From Haemophilus parainfluenzae (GTDB lineage Bacteria; Pseudomonadota; Gammaproteobacteria; Enterobacterales; Pasteurellaceae), in the NCBI RefSeq assembly GCF_014931375.1, contig NZ_CP063117.1, positions 1,178,001 to 1,242,000 on the forward strand: a DNA stretch of 64,000 nt, read 5' to 3'. Position 1 is the stretch's first letter, and each line of letters opens with the position of its first letter. This document shows positions 39,508 through 48,194 of the stretch, piece by piece. Both the position numbers and the translations under genes were made by a program. The notes under the pieces were generated by a model. It saw nothing but the letters and a program-made list of their open reading frames with translations, was not told the DNA's origin and ran no database searches.

Positions 39508-39529
39508 TAACCGTACGAAAGTGCGGTTA
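39508..39529 (+). terminator. miaB terminator containing an uptake core
   Basis: TAACCGTAC/GTGCGGTTA (one wobble pair) around a GAAA tetraloop, followed by TTTTTTTT. One arm carries the AAGTGCGGT core. Confidence 0.75.
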
Positions 39530-39597
39530 TTTTTTTTATGTGTTTTTTTAGAAAAGAGAGTGGGAAAGTCTTTATCTTAAATTTTAGGTATAAAAAA

Positions 39598-39613
39598 ACA
39601 CCCGTTAAGGTGC
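39598..39613 (-). terminator. Weak terminator after the tRNA cluster
   Basis: Short hairpin (CACC/GGTG) with a run of seven T on the minus strand, 11 bases past tRNA-Lys. Confidence 0.5.
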
Positions 39614-39623
39614 TGATTTAAAG

Positions 39624-39699
39624 TGGTGGGTCGTGAAGGATTCGAACCTTCGACCAACGGATTAAAAGTCCGCTGCTCTACCGACTGAGCTAACGACCC
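39624..39699 (-). tRNA. tRNA-Lys (TTT)
   Basis: 76 nt with encoded CCA. Acceptor GGGTCGT/ACGACCC, anticodon loop C-T-T-T-T-A-A giving TTT. Last of a three-tRNA unit. Confidence 0.98.
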
Positions 39700-39717
39700 A
39701 CTGGTATGATTTTAAAA

Positions 39718-39804
39718 TGGTGCCCGAAGCCAGACTTGAACTGGCACGCCTCGAAAGGCGAGGGATTTTAAATCCCTTGTGTCTACCGATTCCACCACTC
39801 GGGC
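39718..39804 (-). tRNA. tRNA-Leu (TAA)
   Basis: 87 nt with a long variable arm (class II) and encoded CCA. Acceptor GCCCGAG/TTCGGGC, anticodon TAA in the loop T-T-T-A-A-A-A. Confidence 0.97.
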
Positions 39805-39808
39805 AAAT

Positions 39809-39884
<76 letters not shown>

Positions 39885-39912
39885 ATTTGCTTGTTGCCAA
39901 ACAACGGGGCGT

Positions 39913-39940
39913 ATTTTACGGATTTATCTTATTGTGTCAA
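39913..39940 (-). promoter_or_regulatory. Promoter of the tRNA Gly-Leu-Lys unit
   Basis: Minus strand TTGACA (39940-39935), 16-base spacer, TAAAAT (39918-39913), then a GC-rich discriminator ACGCCCCG, typical of stringently controlled stable-RNA promoters. Confidence 0.82.
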
Positions 39941-39990
39941 ATAAAATTCGTAAAAAATTTTTTTGATTGGTTAAAAATAATTCAAAAACA

Positions 39991-40019
39991 AAAGGTGCGA
40001 TTAAAATAACCGCACCTTT
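39991..40019 (-). terminator. pgsA terminator
   Basis: AAAGGTGCG/CGCACCTTT hairpin with T-rich minus-strand 3' side. It looks like a paired uptake sequence with one altered position (GGTGCG). Confidence 0.7.
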
Positions 40020-40039
40020 TATTTAAAATTTAGTCAATT

Positions 40040-40597
40040 CTATAATTCAATGTTATCTAACAAGCTACCTTTCGCTGCTTTCAAGTATTGGAGCATTGAC
40101 CAAACCGTTAAAATGGCCGCTAAATAAAGCAGTACAATTGCCAGCGTTTCCATATAAACGTTATATCGCCAGAGTAATCCACCTAAAGCGAGCATTTGGG
40201 AGGTAGTTTTTACTTTTCCAAGCCATGAAACTGCTACTTTATTTCGTTCGCCTAATTCCGCCATCCATTCACGCAAAGCTGAAACAATAATTTCACGTGA
40301 AATTACAATAATAGCTGGAATGGTAATCCAGAAAGAATGTTGATATTCCACAATTAATACAAGCGCAGTAATAACCATCACTTTATCGGCAACAGGATCA
40401 AGGAAAGCACCGAAACGGGTTGTTTGTTTTAATTTTCGAGCGAGATAGCCATCAAACCAGTCGGTGACACCAGCAATAAAGAAAATAAGCGTTGTAATAA
40501 AAGGTGCTGAAGGGATGGGCAAATAAAATGCCACGACGAAGAATGGAATTAAAATCACTCGGAGAATCGTCAGGAAAATAGGAATATTATATTTCAT
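40040..40597 (-). CDS. pgsA: CDP-diacylglycerol-glycerol-3-phosphate 3-phosphatidyltransferase
   Basis: 185 aa inner-membrane enzyme of phosphatidylglycerol synthesis. The CDP-alcohol phosphotransferase motif D-G-x2-A-R-x8-G-x3-D-x3-D is intact (D-G-Y-L-A-R ... [10 protein letters not shown], near 49-71). Four or five membrane helices. Stands alone. Confidence 0.96.
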   Translation of the reverse strand: MKYNIPIFLTILRVILIPFFVVAFYLPIPSAPFITTLIFFIAGVTDWFDGYLARKLKQTTRFGAFLDPVADKVMVITALVLIVEYQHSFWITIPAIIVISREIIVSALREWMAELGERNKVAVSWLGKVKTTSQMLALGGLLWRYNVYMETLAIVLLYLAAILTVWSMLQYLKAAKGSLLDNIEL

Positions 40598-40654
40598 AAA
40601 AATAACCGCACTTTGGTTAAAGATACGTTCATTCTAAAGGATCTACAAAAATAA

Positions 40655-40679
40655 AAAAAGCCACTTAATGTGGCTTTTT
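40655..40679 (-). terminator. Peroxiredoxin gene terminator
   Basis: AAAAAGCCAC/GTGGCTTTTT, ten pairs with a 5-base loop, T-tract on the minus strand. Confidence 0.88.
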
Positions 40680-40687
40680 CTTAAAAA

Positions 40688-41290
40688 TTAAAGTTTGTCA
40701 GCGTTTTGTTTCAAGTATTTAGCAACACCTTCAGGGCTGTCTTTCATACCTTCTTTGCCTTTTTCCCATTGAGCAGGGCAAACTTCACCGTGTTCTTCGT
40801 GGAATTGTAATGCATCTACCATGCGTAACATTTCATCGATGTTACGACCTAATGGTAAGTCATTAACCACTTGGTGACGAACAATGCCGTTTTTGTCAAT
40901 TAAGAAAGAACCACGTAGTGCAACACCTTCTTCAGGGTGTTCGATACCGTATGCTTTAGCAATCTCGTGTTTAACGTCTGCAGCTAATGCATATTTAACT
41001 GCACCGATACCACCATTTTCAGTTGGGGTATTACGCCATGCATTGTGAGTGAATTCTGAGTCGATAGATACACCAACAACTTCAACACCACGTTTTTTGA
41101 ACTCTTCGTAACGGTGGTCGAATGCGATTAACTCAGATGGGCAAACGAAAGTAAAGTCTAATGGATAGAAGAATAATACTGCCGCTTTACCATTGATGTG
41201 TTTCTTGAAATTGAAGTTATTAACGATTTCCCCGTTGCCTAAAACTGCAGCGCAAGTAAAATCTGGAGCTTGACGAGTTACTAATACCAT
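40688..41290 (-). CDS. Typical 2-Cys peroxiredoxin
   Basis: 200 aa counting from the ATG at 41290 (an ATG six bases earlier, at 41296, is also possible; AGGA spacing favours the inner one). Peroxidatic cysteine C50 in F-T-F-V-C-P, resolving cysteine in G-E-V-C-P-A-Q-W near 170, and a C-terminal extension past it with Y-L-type tail (K-Y-L-K-Q) as in peroxide-sensitive Prx1/AhpC enzymes. Reduces hydrogen peroxide and organic peroxides. No ahpF neighbour, so thioredoxin is the likely reductant. Confidence 0.93.
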   Translation of the reverse strand: MVLVTRQAPDFTCAAVLGNGEIVNNFNFKKHINGKAAVLFFYPLDFTFVCPSELIAFDHRYEEFKKRGVEVVGVSIDSEFTHNAWRNTPTENGGIGAVKYALAADVKHEIAKAYGIEHPEEGVALRGSFLIDKNGIVRHQVVNDLPLGRNIDEMLRMVDALQFHEEHGEVCPAQWEKGKEGMKDSPEGVAKYLKQNADKL

Positions 41291-41431
41291 AGTCATAATT
41301 CCTATATGAAAGTGAATAAAAATTTTGCGGATGCAAAAAGTCGCCGATTATTCTAAGAAAATTAATCGCACTTTAACAGCTGTTTTTATCTATTGAATTA
41401 ATTAATATTGTCTAAGTTACAGGTGAAATAT

Positions 41432-42622
41432 ATGTCAGAACATCATACTTTATCGACCACACTGGTTCATGCAGGGCGTAAAAAACGTTTTACTCAAGGC
41501 TCAGTTAACCCCGTGGTTCAACGCGCATCTTCTTTAGTATTTGAGACCATTGCGGATAAAAAACATTGCACAAAAAATCGTTACAAAGGAGAACTTTTTT
41601 ACGGTCGTCGTGGCACGTTAACGCACTTTGCTCTTCAAGATTTAATGTGTGAAATGGAAGGCGGGACAGGTTGTTATCTTTATCCTTGTGGGGCCGCAGC
41701 CGTAACAAATGCTATTTTATCCTTTGTGGAAACAGGCGATCATGTCTTAATGACAGGTGCGGCGTATGAGCCGACACAAGATTTTTGCAATGTGATTTTG
41801 AAAAAAATGCATATTGATACGACCTATTATGATCCCATGATAGGCGCAGATGTTGCTAAACTCGTGCAGCCAAATACAAAAGTTTTATTTTTAGAGTCAC
41901 CAAGTTCTTTAACGATGGAAGTACCAGATATTCCAGCGATTGTTAAAGCGGTTCGAGAAGTAAGCCCTGAAATCGTCATTATGATCGATAATACATGGGC
42001 TGCAGGGGTATTATTTAAAGCGTTAGAGCACGGTATTGATATTTCTATTCAAGCAGGAACGAAATATTTAGTAGGGCATTCTGATATTATGATTGGTACA
42101 GCCGTGGCTAATGCACGTACTTGGGATAAATTGCGTGAGCATTCTTATTTAATGGGACAAATGGTTGACGCCGATTCTGCTTATACGACAGCACGCGGTA
42201 TTCGTACCTTAGGTGTGCGATTAAAACAACATCATGAAAGTAGTTTAAAAGTGGCCAAATGGTTAAGTGAACAACCACAAGTTAAAGCAGTGTATCATCC
42301 TGCGCTACCAAGCTGTCCAGGCCATGAAAACTTTAAACGTGACTTTACCGGCGCAAGCGGTTTATTCTCTTTTGAATTACATAAACGTTTAAACGATGAA
42401 GAGCTTTCCGCCTTTATGGATCATTTTGAGCTTTTCACAATGGCTTATTCTTGGGGCGGGTTTGAATCTCTCATTTTATGCAATCAACCAGAAGAAATTG
42501 CAAAAATTCGCCCAGGTATTGAGCGTAAATTAACAGGTTCATTAATTCGTGTGCATATTGGATTTGAAGACACGGATGAATTAATTGCTGATCTTCAAGC
42601 AGGCTTTGACCGAATCAAATAA
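41432..42622 (+). CDS. metC: Cystathionine beta-lyase
   Basis: 396 aa PLP enzyme splitting cystathionine to homocysteine. Conserved Y-G-R-R-G-T-L-T-H near 58-66, P-C-G-A-A-A-V near 85-91, and the PLP lysine in A-G-T-K-Y-L-V-G-H near 206-214. The start is the ATG at 41432 with AGGTGA upstream; the frame's earlier TTG at 41408 has no support. Gives homocysteine for methionine, linking to metK elsewhere in the window. Confidence 0.96.
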   Translation: MSEHHTLSTTLVHAGRKKRFTQGSVNPVVQRASSLVFETIADKKHCTKNRYKGELFYGRRGTLTHFALQDLMCEMEGGTGCYLYPCGAAAVTNAILSFVETGDHVLMTGAAYEPTQDFCNVILKKMHIDTTYYDPMIGADVAKLVQPNTKVLFLESPSSLTMEVPDIPAIVKAVREVSPEIVIMIDNTWAAGVLFKALEHGIDISIQAGTKYLVGHSDIMIGTAVANARTWDKLREHSYLMGQMVDADSAYTTARGIRTLGVRLKQHHESSLKVAKWLSEQPQVKAVYHPALPSCPGHENFKRDFTGASGLFSFELHKRLNDEELSAFMDHFELFTMAYSWGGFESLILCNQPEEIAKIRPGIERKLTGSLIRVHIGFEDTDELIADLQAGFDRIK

Positions 42623-42627
42623 GAAAG

Positions 42628-42649
42628 GGGCTGTTTATGTAAACAGCCC
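42628..42649 (+). terminator. metC terminator
   Basis: GGGCTGTTT/AAACAGCCC hairpin, 4-base loop, then TTATTTACT. Confidence 0.82.
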
Positions 42650-42712
42650 TTATTTACTCAATCTTTGAGTTGATTTATCATAGTCAGCATTTTTAGTCAC
42701 TAGAGAAGAACA

Positions 42713-44068
42713 ATGAAACATATTCATATTTTAGGCATCTGCGGTACCTTTATGGGCGGCGTTGCGATGATTGCCAAACAAATGGGCTATAAAGTAACGG
42801 GTTCCGATACCAATGTTTACCCACCGATGAGCACTTTTTTACAAGAACAGGGCATTGAAATTATTCCTAATTATGATGTAGCTCAACTTCAGCCTGCGCC
42901 AGATATGGTGATTGTCGGAAATGCCATGAAACGCGGTAATCCTTGCGTGGAATATGTTTTGGATAATGCCTTGCCTTACACATCAGGACCTCAATGGTTA
43001 CACGACCATTTATTGCGTAACCGTTGGGTGTTAGCGGTTTCAGGTACACATGGTAAAACCACAACAACGGGTATGTTGACTTGGATTTTAGAACAAAATG
43101 GGTTAAAACCAGGTTTCTTAATCGGTGGGATTGCGGGGAATTTTGGCACCTCTGCTCGTTTAGGGGAAAGTGAATTCTTTGTAATTGAAGCGGATGAGTA
43201 TGATACGGCGTTCTTTGACAAGCGTTCTAAATTTGTACATTACAATCCGAAAACATTGATTATTAACAATATTAGCTTCGATCATGCTGATATCTTCGAT
43301 GATCTTCATGCGATCCAGCGTCAATTCCATCATATGATCCGAACCATTCCTTCCACAGGACGCGTTCTTTCTTTTGCAGATGAACAGAGCGTGAAAGAAA
43401 CCCTCAATATGGGTTGTTGGTCAGAACAGCAATTTATCGGTAAAGATAAAGAATGGTTTGCGGAACGTATTACCAATGATTGTTCAGAATTTGCTGTATT
43501 CCATCATGGTAAAAAAGTTGCTGAAGTGAAATGGAATATTGTCGGACAACACAATATGCACAATGCTTTAATGGCGATTGCGGCGGCTTACCATGCGGGT
43601 GTCAAAATTGAAGATGCATGTCATGCATTAGGTAGCTTTATCAATGCAAAACGTCGTTTAGAAGTGAAGGGGGAAGTAAACGATATTACGGTTTATGATG
43701 ACTTCGCTCACCATCCAGAAGCCATTCTGGCGACACTTACTGCGTTGCGTGACAAAGTAGGTGGTGGCGTACGTATTCTTGCTGTATTAGAGCCTCGTTC
43801 AAACACCATGAAAATGGGTGTGCATAAAGATGAAATTGCACCAGCACTTGGGCGAGCTGATGCGGTGTTTATGCTACAACCAGATAATATTCCATGGGAT
43901 GTAGCTGAAATTGCGGGAGCATGTGTTCAACCAGCACATTACACAGGAAATATTGATAAATTAGTGGATATGATTGTGGCTGAAGCGAAACCAACGGATC
44001 AGATTCTTGTGATGTCAAACGGTAGCTTTGGTGGCATTCATCAAAAGATTTTAGATCGATTAAAATAA
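42713..44068 (+). CDS. mpl: UDP-N-acetylmuramate:L-alanyl-gamma-D-glutamyl-meso-DAP ligase
   Basis: 451 aa Mur-ligase-family enzyme that reattaches recycled murein tripeptide to UDP-MurNAc. G-I-C-G-T-F-M-G-G near 8-16, P-loop S-G-T-H-G-K-T-T-T-T near 108-117, and the C-terminal N-T-M-K-M-G-V-H segment near 363-370. Works in peptidoglycan recycling. Ends at a paired-uptake terminator. Confidence 0.97.
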   Translation: MKHIHILGICGTFMGGVAMIAKQMGYKVTGSDTNVYPPMSTFLQEQGIEIIPNYDVAQLQPAPDMVIVGNAMKRGNPCVEYVLDNALPYTSGPQWLHDHLLRNRWVLAVSGTHGKTTTTGMLTWILEQNGLKPGFLIGGIAGNFGTSARLGESEFFVIEADEYDTAFFDKRSKFVHYNPKTLIINNISFDHADIFDDLHAIQRQFHHMIRTIPSTGRVLSFADEQSVKETLNMGCWSEQQFIGKDKEWFAERITNDCSEFAVFHHGKKVAEVKWNIVGQHNMHNALMAIAAAYHAGVKIEDACHALGSFINAKRRLEVKGEVNDITVYDDFAHHPEAILATLTALRDKVGGGVRILAVLEPRSNTMKMGVHKDEIAPALGRADAVFMLQPDNIPWDVAEIAGACVQPAHYTGNIDKLVDMIVAEAKPTDQILVMSNGSFGGIHQKILDRLK

Positions 44069-44077
44069 TCTCAATGC

Positions 44078-44117
44078 AAAGTGCGGTCAAAAATGAGAGT
44101 GTTTTTGACCGCACTTT
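44078..44117 (+). terminator. Paired-uptake-sequence terminator after mpl
   Basis: 16-bp perfect stem AAAGTGCGGTCAAAAA with its complement; each arm holds a full uptake core; TTTTTA follows. Confidence 0.88.
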
Positions 44118-44142
44118 TTATCATCAAAAATAAGGAAATAGC

Positions 44143-44649
44143 ATGGCTGATCCACATATTGAATCTCCAATGGATGTTTGGGATAAACTCACCGTCATTA
44201 TTTATCGCACAGGCTTTGTGATTGCGGCATTTAGCATCTTGGCTTTAACTTGGTATCCTCAACAGGCTCAAATTGGCGTATTGATTGCAGCAACTTGTTG
44301 TGCATCATCGCTTCATATTTATTTAAAGCATTTCCGCTTAACATTTCAATTTGCCACGTGGCTTGCACTCTTATGTGCGCTTTTAGGTTGGCATGAATTA
44401 GCGTTAGGTGGTGCATTAGTCACACTGGGCGGTTTATGTTTTAAAGAATACTTCTGTTTTAGAGTACCGCTATTAAATTTACAACCTGCATTTGTCGCCG
44501 CACTTTGGTTTGCTTGGGTATTTGAGAGTGGTTGGATTGCTCGAATTTTATCGTTGATTGTCGGCGGATTATTATTAATTCTTGCTGTTCAAAAATGGCG
44601 AATGCCATTGCATTTTGATATCGGTGATAAGACAAAGTATCAAATCTAA
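44143..44649 (+). CDS. DUF2301-family integral membrane protein
   Basis: 168 aa, five or so hydrophobic segments, with the family pattern L-T-V-I-I-Y-R-T-G-F near 15-24 and G-G-L-C-F-K-E-Y-F-C-F-R near 98-109. Function unknown. The C-terminus is hydrophilic. No operon partner is obvious: a terminator stands before it and a tRNA gene on the other strand after it. Confidence 0.75.
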   Translation: MADPHIESPMDVWDKLTVIIYRTGFVIAAFSILALTWYPQQAQIGVLIAATCCASSLHIYLKHFRLTFQFATWLALLCALLGWHELALGGALVTLGGLCFKEYFCFRVPLLNLQPAFVAALWFAWVFESGWIARILSLIVGGLLLILAVQKWRMPLHFDIGDKTKYQI

Positions 44650-44736
44650 TAAGATTGATAGATAAAGGCATAATGTTTCAGGAGGTTGTGCCTTTTTATT
44701 TCGATTCAATTTTATCTTTATCTAAAAACGAAAAAA

Positions 44737-44754
44737 GCACCGAAATTTCGGTGC
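44737..44754 (-). terminator. tRNA-fMet terminator
   Basis: Perfect 9-bp palindrome GCACCGAAA/TTTCGGTGC with TTTTTTCG on the minus strand. Confidence 0.88.
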
Positions 44755-44763
44755 TTTGTAATT

Positions 44764-44840
44764 TGGTTGCGGGGGCCGGATTTGAACCGACGGCCTTCGG
44801 GTTATGAGCCCGACGAGCTACCAAGCTGCTCCACCCCGCG
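44764..44840 (-). tRNA. Initiator tRNA-fMet (CAT)
   Basis: 77 nt with encoded CCA. The C1-A72 acceptor mismatch and the three G-C pairs of the anticodon stem (GGG/CCC) that mark the initiator are present; anticodon CAT. Nearly identical to E. coli tRNA-fMet. Confidence 0.98.
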
Positions 44841-44853
44841 TCTGATGGCGCGT

Positions 44854-44881
44854 AATATACTCGTTTCAAAAATTATTGCAA
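44854..44881 (-). promoter_or_regulatory. Promoter of tRNA-fMet
   Basis: Minus strand TTGCAA (44881-44876), 16-base spacer, TATATT (44859-44854), and a GC-rich discriminator ACGCGCC. Confidence 0.75.
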
Positions 44882-45031
44882 GATTTAAACTGAATTTGAC
44901 TTTCCGTTTGTTAAGAAAATAAACAATGTGAATATTAATTAATCATTTTATGAAATAGTGCTAGTCCTAAAAGGGAATTTTTGATAGCGTATGCAACTTT
45001 GTATTAGTTAGTTTAATTTAGGAAAATGAGA

Positions 45032-46159
45032 ATGAAATTTCGTCAAAATCTCGCCGTAAAAATACTCTCTGTAATGGCGGCAGTTTCGGTGCTTGCGTCA
45101 TGTGGTTCAGCACCAAGTAAAGTCTCTTCAAAAAATAATTCTAGCTTGCCGCGTACTGCGACAGGCGATGATCCACAAAAATTTGGGGCAAAGTATAGTG
45201 GACGTAATTATCAACAAGCTATTTTAAGCCCAGTGGCATCCGTGGAGAACAAAGGTGCGGTTGTAAACCAAGGTGATTTTTTAACGCAGTTGACGAATGT
45301 TCGTGATTATTCAAGTTCATTAACAAATCGCTTTGCTGCTAATTATGGCAAAATCACTAACTGGGTACTTGCAGGAGCCAATGTGAATGAATTAGCACAA
45401 TACGGCATTAACCCACAGATTATGAAAGGTTTTGATGGTTATCAAAACGTGTTAATGACAGGTTATTATTCACCTGTGATTCATGCACGCCGTACTGCAC
45501 AAGGTCAATATCAACACCCAATTTATGCGATGCCAAGCTATAAACGTTATAGCCGAGCAGAAATTTATAATGGTGCATTGGCAGGACAAGGCTTAGAGCT
45601 CGCTTACAGTGATTCAATGATGGATAACTTCTTATTAGGCGTGCAGGGTAGTGGCTATGTTGATTACGGTGATGGCAATTTAAATTATTTAGCCTATGCT
45701 GGCCAAAATGGCTATAAATATCAAGCTGTTGGGCGTTTGTTGGTAGAAGATGGTGAAATTCCAAAAGAAAAAATGTCTATCCAAGCGATTCGTGAATGGG
45801 GGAAAGCAAACCCATCTCGAGTACGAGAATTGTTAGAACGTAATCCATCTTATGTTTTCTTTAAAAACGATCCAACAGGTGAAGTGAAAGGTTCTGCAGG
45901 CGTGCCTTTAGTACCTATGGCAGCAGTTGCTTCTGATCGCAATGTCATTCCTTCTGGTACCGTATTATTGGTTGAAGTGCCAGATATTGATAATGATGGT
46001 AACTGGATGGGCACGCACAAATTACACTTAATGGTGGCACTTGATGTGGGCGGCGCGGTAAATGGTCACCACTTTGACTTATATCGTGGTATTGGTGATC
46101 AAGCAGGCCATATCGCGGGTTTATCAAAACACTATGGACGCGTTTGGGTACTACAATAA
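45032..46159 (+). CDS. mltA: Membrane-bound lytic murein transglycosylase A
   Basis: 375 aa lipoprotein. Signal peptide with lipobox L-A-S-C (Cys about 24), MltA barrel domain, then the C-terminal 3D domain with D-V-G-G-A-V near 337-342 and conserved aspartates. It cleaves murein with 1,6-anhydro product formation. Start at 45032 is preferred over 45026 because AGGA stands eight bases before it. Stop overlaps the tcdA start. Confidence 0.94.
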   Translation: MKFRQNLAVKILSVMAAVSVLASCGSAPSKVSSKNNSSLPRTATGDDPQKFGAKYSGRNYQQAILSPVASVENKGAVVNQGDFLTQLTNVRDYSSSLTNRFAANYGKITNWVLAGANVNELAQYGINPQIMKGFDGYQNVLMTGYYSPVIHARRTAQGQYQHPIYAMPSYKRYSRAEIYNGALAGQGLELAYSDSMMDNFLLGVQGSGYVDYGDGNLNYLAYAGQNGYKYQAVGRLLVEDGEIPKEKMSIQAIREWGKANPSRVRELLERNPSYVFFKNDPTGEVKGSAGVPLVPMAAVASDRNVIPSGTVLLVEVPDIDNDGNWMGTHKLHLMVALDVGGAVNGHHFDLYRGIGDQAGHIAGLSKHYGRVWVLQ

Positions 46160-46920
46160 TGGCTCGTGTCGATAACTACGAACAACGTTTTGGCGGCATT
46201 GGTCGCCTTTATACCCCAGAAGGCTTGGCGCGTTTGCGTCAGACTCATGTGTGCGTTATTGGTATTGGCGGCGTAGGTTCGTGGGTAGTGGAAGCGCTTG
46301 CGCGAAGTGGCGTAGGGCAGATCACCATGATTGATATGGATGATATTTGTGTCACCAATATTAATCGTCAGCTTCCTGCATTAAGCGGCAATATTGGCAA
46401 GCTTAAAACGGAAGTAATGGCAGAGCGCGTTAAGCTGATTAACCCAGAATGTGCGGTGAATATTATCGATGATTTCATTTCACCGGATAATCAAGCAGAG
46501 TATTTAAATCGCGGTTATGATTATGTCATTGATGCCATTGATAATGTGAAAATCAAAGCGGCGATGATTGCCTATTGCAAACGTAATAAAATCAAGATTA
46601 TCACTATTGGTGGCGCAGGTGGTCAGACAGATCCATCCAAAATCCAAATTGCTGATTTAAGCAAAACGATCCAAGATCCATTATTGGCGAAAGTGCGGTC
46701 AGTTTTACGTAAGGATTTTAATTTTAGCCAAAATCCACAACGTAAGTTCGCAGTTGATGCTGTGTTTTCCAGTCAGCCTCTGATTTTCCCTAAAATGGGC
46801 GAGGGCTGTGAAGTATCAGCCACCATGAATTGTGCAAATGGCTTTGGTGCAGCAACCATGATAACTGCAACTTTTGGATTTTTTGCCGTTTCCAGGGTAA
46901 TAGACAAGTTATTAAAATAA
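46159..46920 (+). CDS. tcdA: tRNA threonylcarbamoyladenosine dehydratase
   Basis: 253 aa E1-like ATP-dependent enzyme that cyclises t6A to ct6A in tRNAs reading ANN codons. Nucleotide motif G-I-G-G-V-G-S-W near 33-40, the T-N-I-N-R-Q-L segment near 66-72 and D-A-I-D-N near 127-131. The ATG at 46159 overlaps the mltA stop (TAATG); the earlier ATG in frame lies inside mltA. Confidence 0.95.
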   Translation: MARVDNYEQRFGGIGRLYTPEGLARLRQTHVCVIGIGGVGSWVVEALARSGVGQITMIDMDDICVTNINRQLPALSGNIGKLKTEVMAERVKLINPECAVNIIDDFISPDNQAEYLNRGYDYVIDAIDNVKIKAAMIAYCKRNKIKIITIGGAGGQTDPSKIQIADLSKTIQDPLLAKVRSVLRKDFNFSQNPQRKFAVDAVFSSQPLIFPKMGEGCEVSATMNCANGFGAATMITATFGFFAVSRVIDKLLK

Positions 46921-46927
46921 AGAAATG

Positions 46928-46949
46928 AAGCAACGTGAAAACGTTGCTT
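46928..46949 (+). terminator. tcdA terminator
   Basis: AAGCAACGT/ACGTTGCTT with GAAA tetraloop and TTTTTC. Confidence 0.9.
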
Positions 46950-47009
46950 TTTCTTTATGAATAAAAGTATTCAATAAGATGAAGAAATATCACTTCATTT
47001 TTTTAATTT

Positions 47010-47069
47010 GAAATGTTGCAATTTTATCAAAAAGGCGTAGTCTATGTTGGCTTTGAGAATAATTCCCAA
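47010..47069 (+). promoter_or_regulatory. znuA upstream region with possible Zur half-site and Fur-like palindrome
   Basis: GAAATGTTG at 47010-47018 matches the left half of the Zur consensus GAAATGTTATA; the right half is poor. TTGAGAATAATTCCCAA at 47053-47069 is a near-palindrome of the Fur type, one base away from perfect symmetry and very like the box at nrdD. It lies in the leader, 20 bases before the start codon. Which regulator uses it cannot be decided from sequence. Confidence 0.45.
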
Positions 47070-47088
47070 TAAAAGTAAGGAAACAAAA

Positions 47089-48075
47089 ATGAAACAAGTA
47101 TTAAAAATGAGTGCAATTTCTACCGCACTTTTAACGCTTCCAATGATGGCAAATGCAGATGTATTGGCATCCGTGAAACCCCTCGGTTTTATTACATCGT
47201 CTATTGCTAATGGTGTAACAGATACGCAAATTTTAGTGCCAGCAGGTGCTTCTCCACATGATTACAGCTTAAAGCTTTCAGATGTGCAAAAAGTGAAATC
47301 GGCGGATTTAGTGGTTTGGGTTGGTGAAGATATTGATGCTTTCTTAGCAAAACCAATTAGCCAAATTGATAGCAAAAAAATCATCAATATTTCTGAGATT
47401 CCAGAAATTAAACCGCTTTTAAGCAAGGTCCATCATGAACATTATCATGAAGGCGATGAAGATGAGCACGGGCATGATCATAAGCATGGACACGATCATA
47501 AGCACGAGCATGGCCATGACCATGAGCATCACCACCACGATGTAGATGAAAATGGGTTAAGCGTGAACTGGCACTTATGGTATTCACCAGCCATCAGCCA
47601 AATTGTGGCACAAAAAGTGGCGGATAAATTAACGGAACAATATCCGGATAAAAAAGAGCTCATCGCGAAAAACTTAGCCGATTTTAACCGCACTTTGACC
47701 GAGCAAAGCGATAAGATCAAAGCGCAATTAGCCCCACTCAAAGATAAAGGCTTCTTTGTATTCCATGATGCTTATAGCTATTTCAACGATGCTTATGGTT
47801 TAAATCAAACCGGTTATTTCACCATTAATCCATTAGTGGCACCTGGTGCAAAAACCATTGCTCACATCAAAGAAGAAATTGAAGAACATCGTGTAAATTG
47901 TCTTTTTGCGGAGCCTCAATTCACACCAAAAGTGATTGATACGCTTGCGCAAAGTACAAAAGTTAATGTTGGTCGTTTAGATCCTATTGGTGATAACGTA
48001 CAGCTTGGTCCAAATTCCTATGCGAATTTCCTTCAAGCCACCGCTGATAGCTATGCTCAATGTTTAAGTAAATAA
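47089..48075 (+). CDS. znuA: Zinc ABC transporter substrate-binding protein
   Basis: 328 aa. Signal peptide (about 1-23, ending A-N-A). The domain order is that of cluster 9 metal receptors: H-D-Y-S near 60, a histidine/aspartate-rich loop (about 113-150 with repeated H-D-H-K-H-x), H-L-W near 156-158, and H-D-A-Y near 222-225. The ATG at 47089 follows AAGG. It captures periplasmic zinc for ZnuBC, which are not next to it here. Confidence 0.95.
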   Translation: MKQVLKMSAISTALLTLPMMANADVLASVKPLGFITSSIANGVTDTQILVPAGASPHDYSLKLSDVQKVKSADLVVWVGEDIDAFLAKPISQIDSKKIINISEIPEIKPLLSKVHHEHYHEGDEDEHGHDHKHGHDHKHEHGHDHEHHHHDVDENGLSVNWHLWYSPAISQIVAQKVADKLTEQYPDKKELIAKNLADFNRTLTEQSDKIKAQLAPLKDKGFFVFHDAYSYFNDAYGLNQTGYFTINPLVAPGAKTIAHIKEEIEEHRVNCLFAEPQFTPKVIDTLAQSTKVNVGRLDPIGDNVQLGPNSYANFLQATADSYAQCLSK

Positions 48076-48093
48076 TCAAAAATCTCCCCCTTA

Positions 48094-48116
48094 CCCCCTC
48101 TTTATAAAAGAGGGGG
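48094..48116. repeat. Inverted repeat after znuA
   Basis: CCCCCTCTTT/AAAGAGGGGG, 10 perfect pairs around ATA. There is no T-tract, so it may be a weak terminator or an mRNA 3' stabiliser. An extra C-run (TCCCCC at 48085-48090) lies beside it. Confidence 0.6.
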
Positions 48117-48194
48117 AATATTCTTGAAATATCCCCAAATTTAACCGCACTTTCGTGCTATAATTCGCCCAATTTTTCCCTATCGAGAAAACAC

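Noticed and set aside
41341..41431. MetJ box before metC
   Set aside because: No 8-mer in this gap has a convincing match to AGACGTCT and no tandem array is present.
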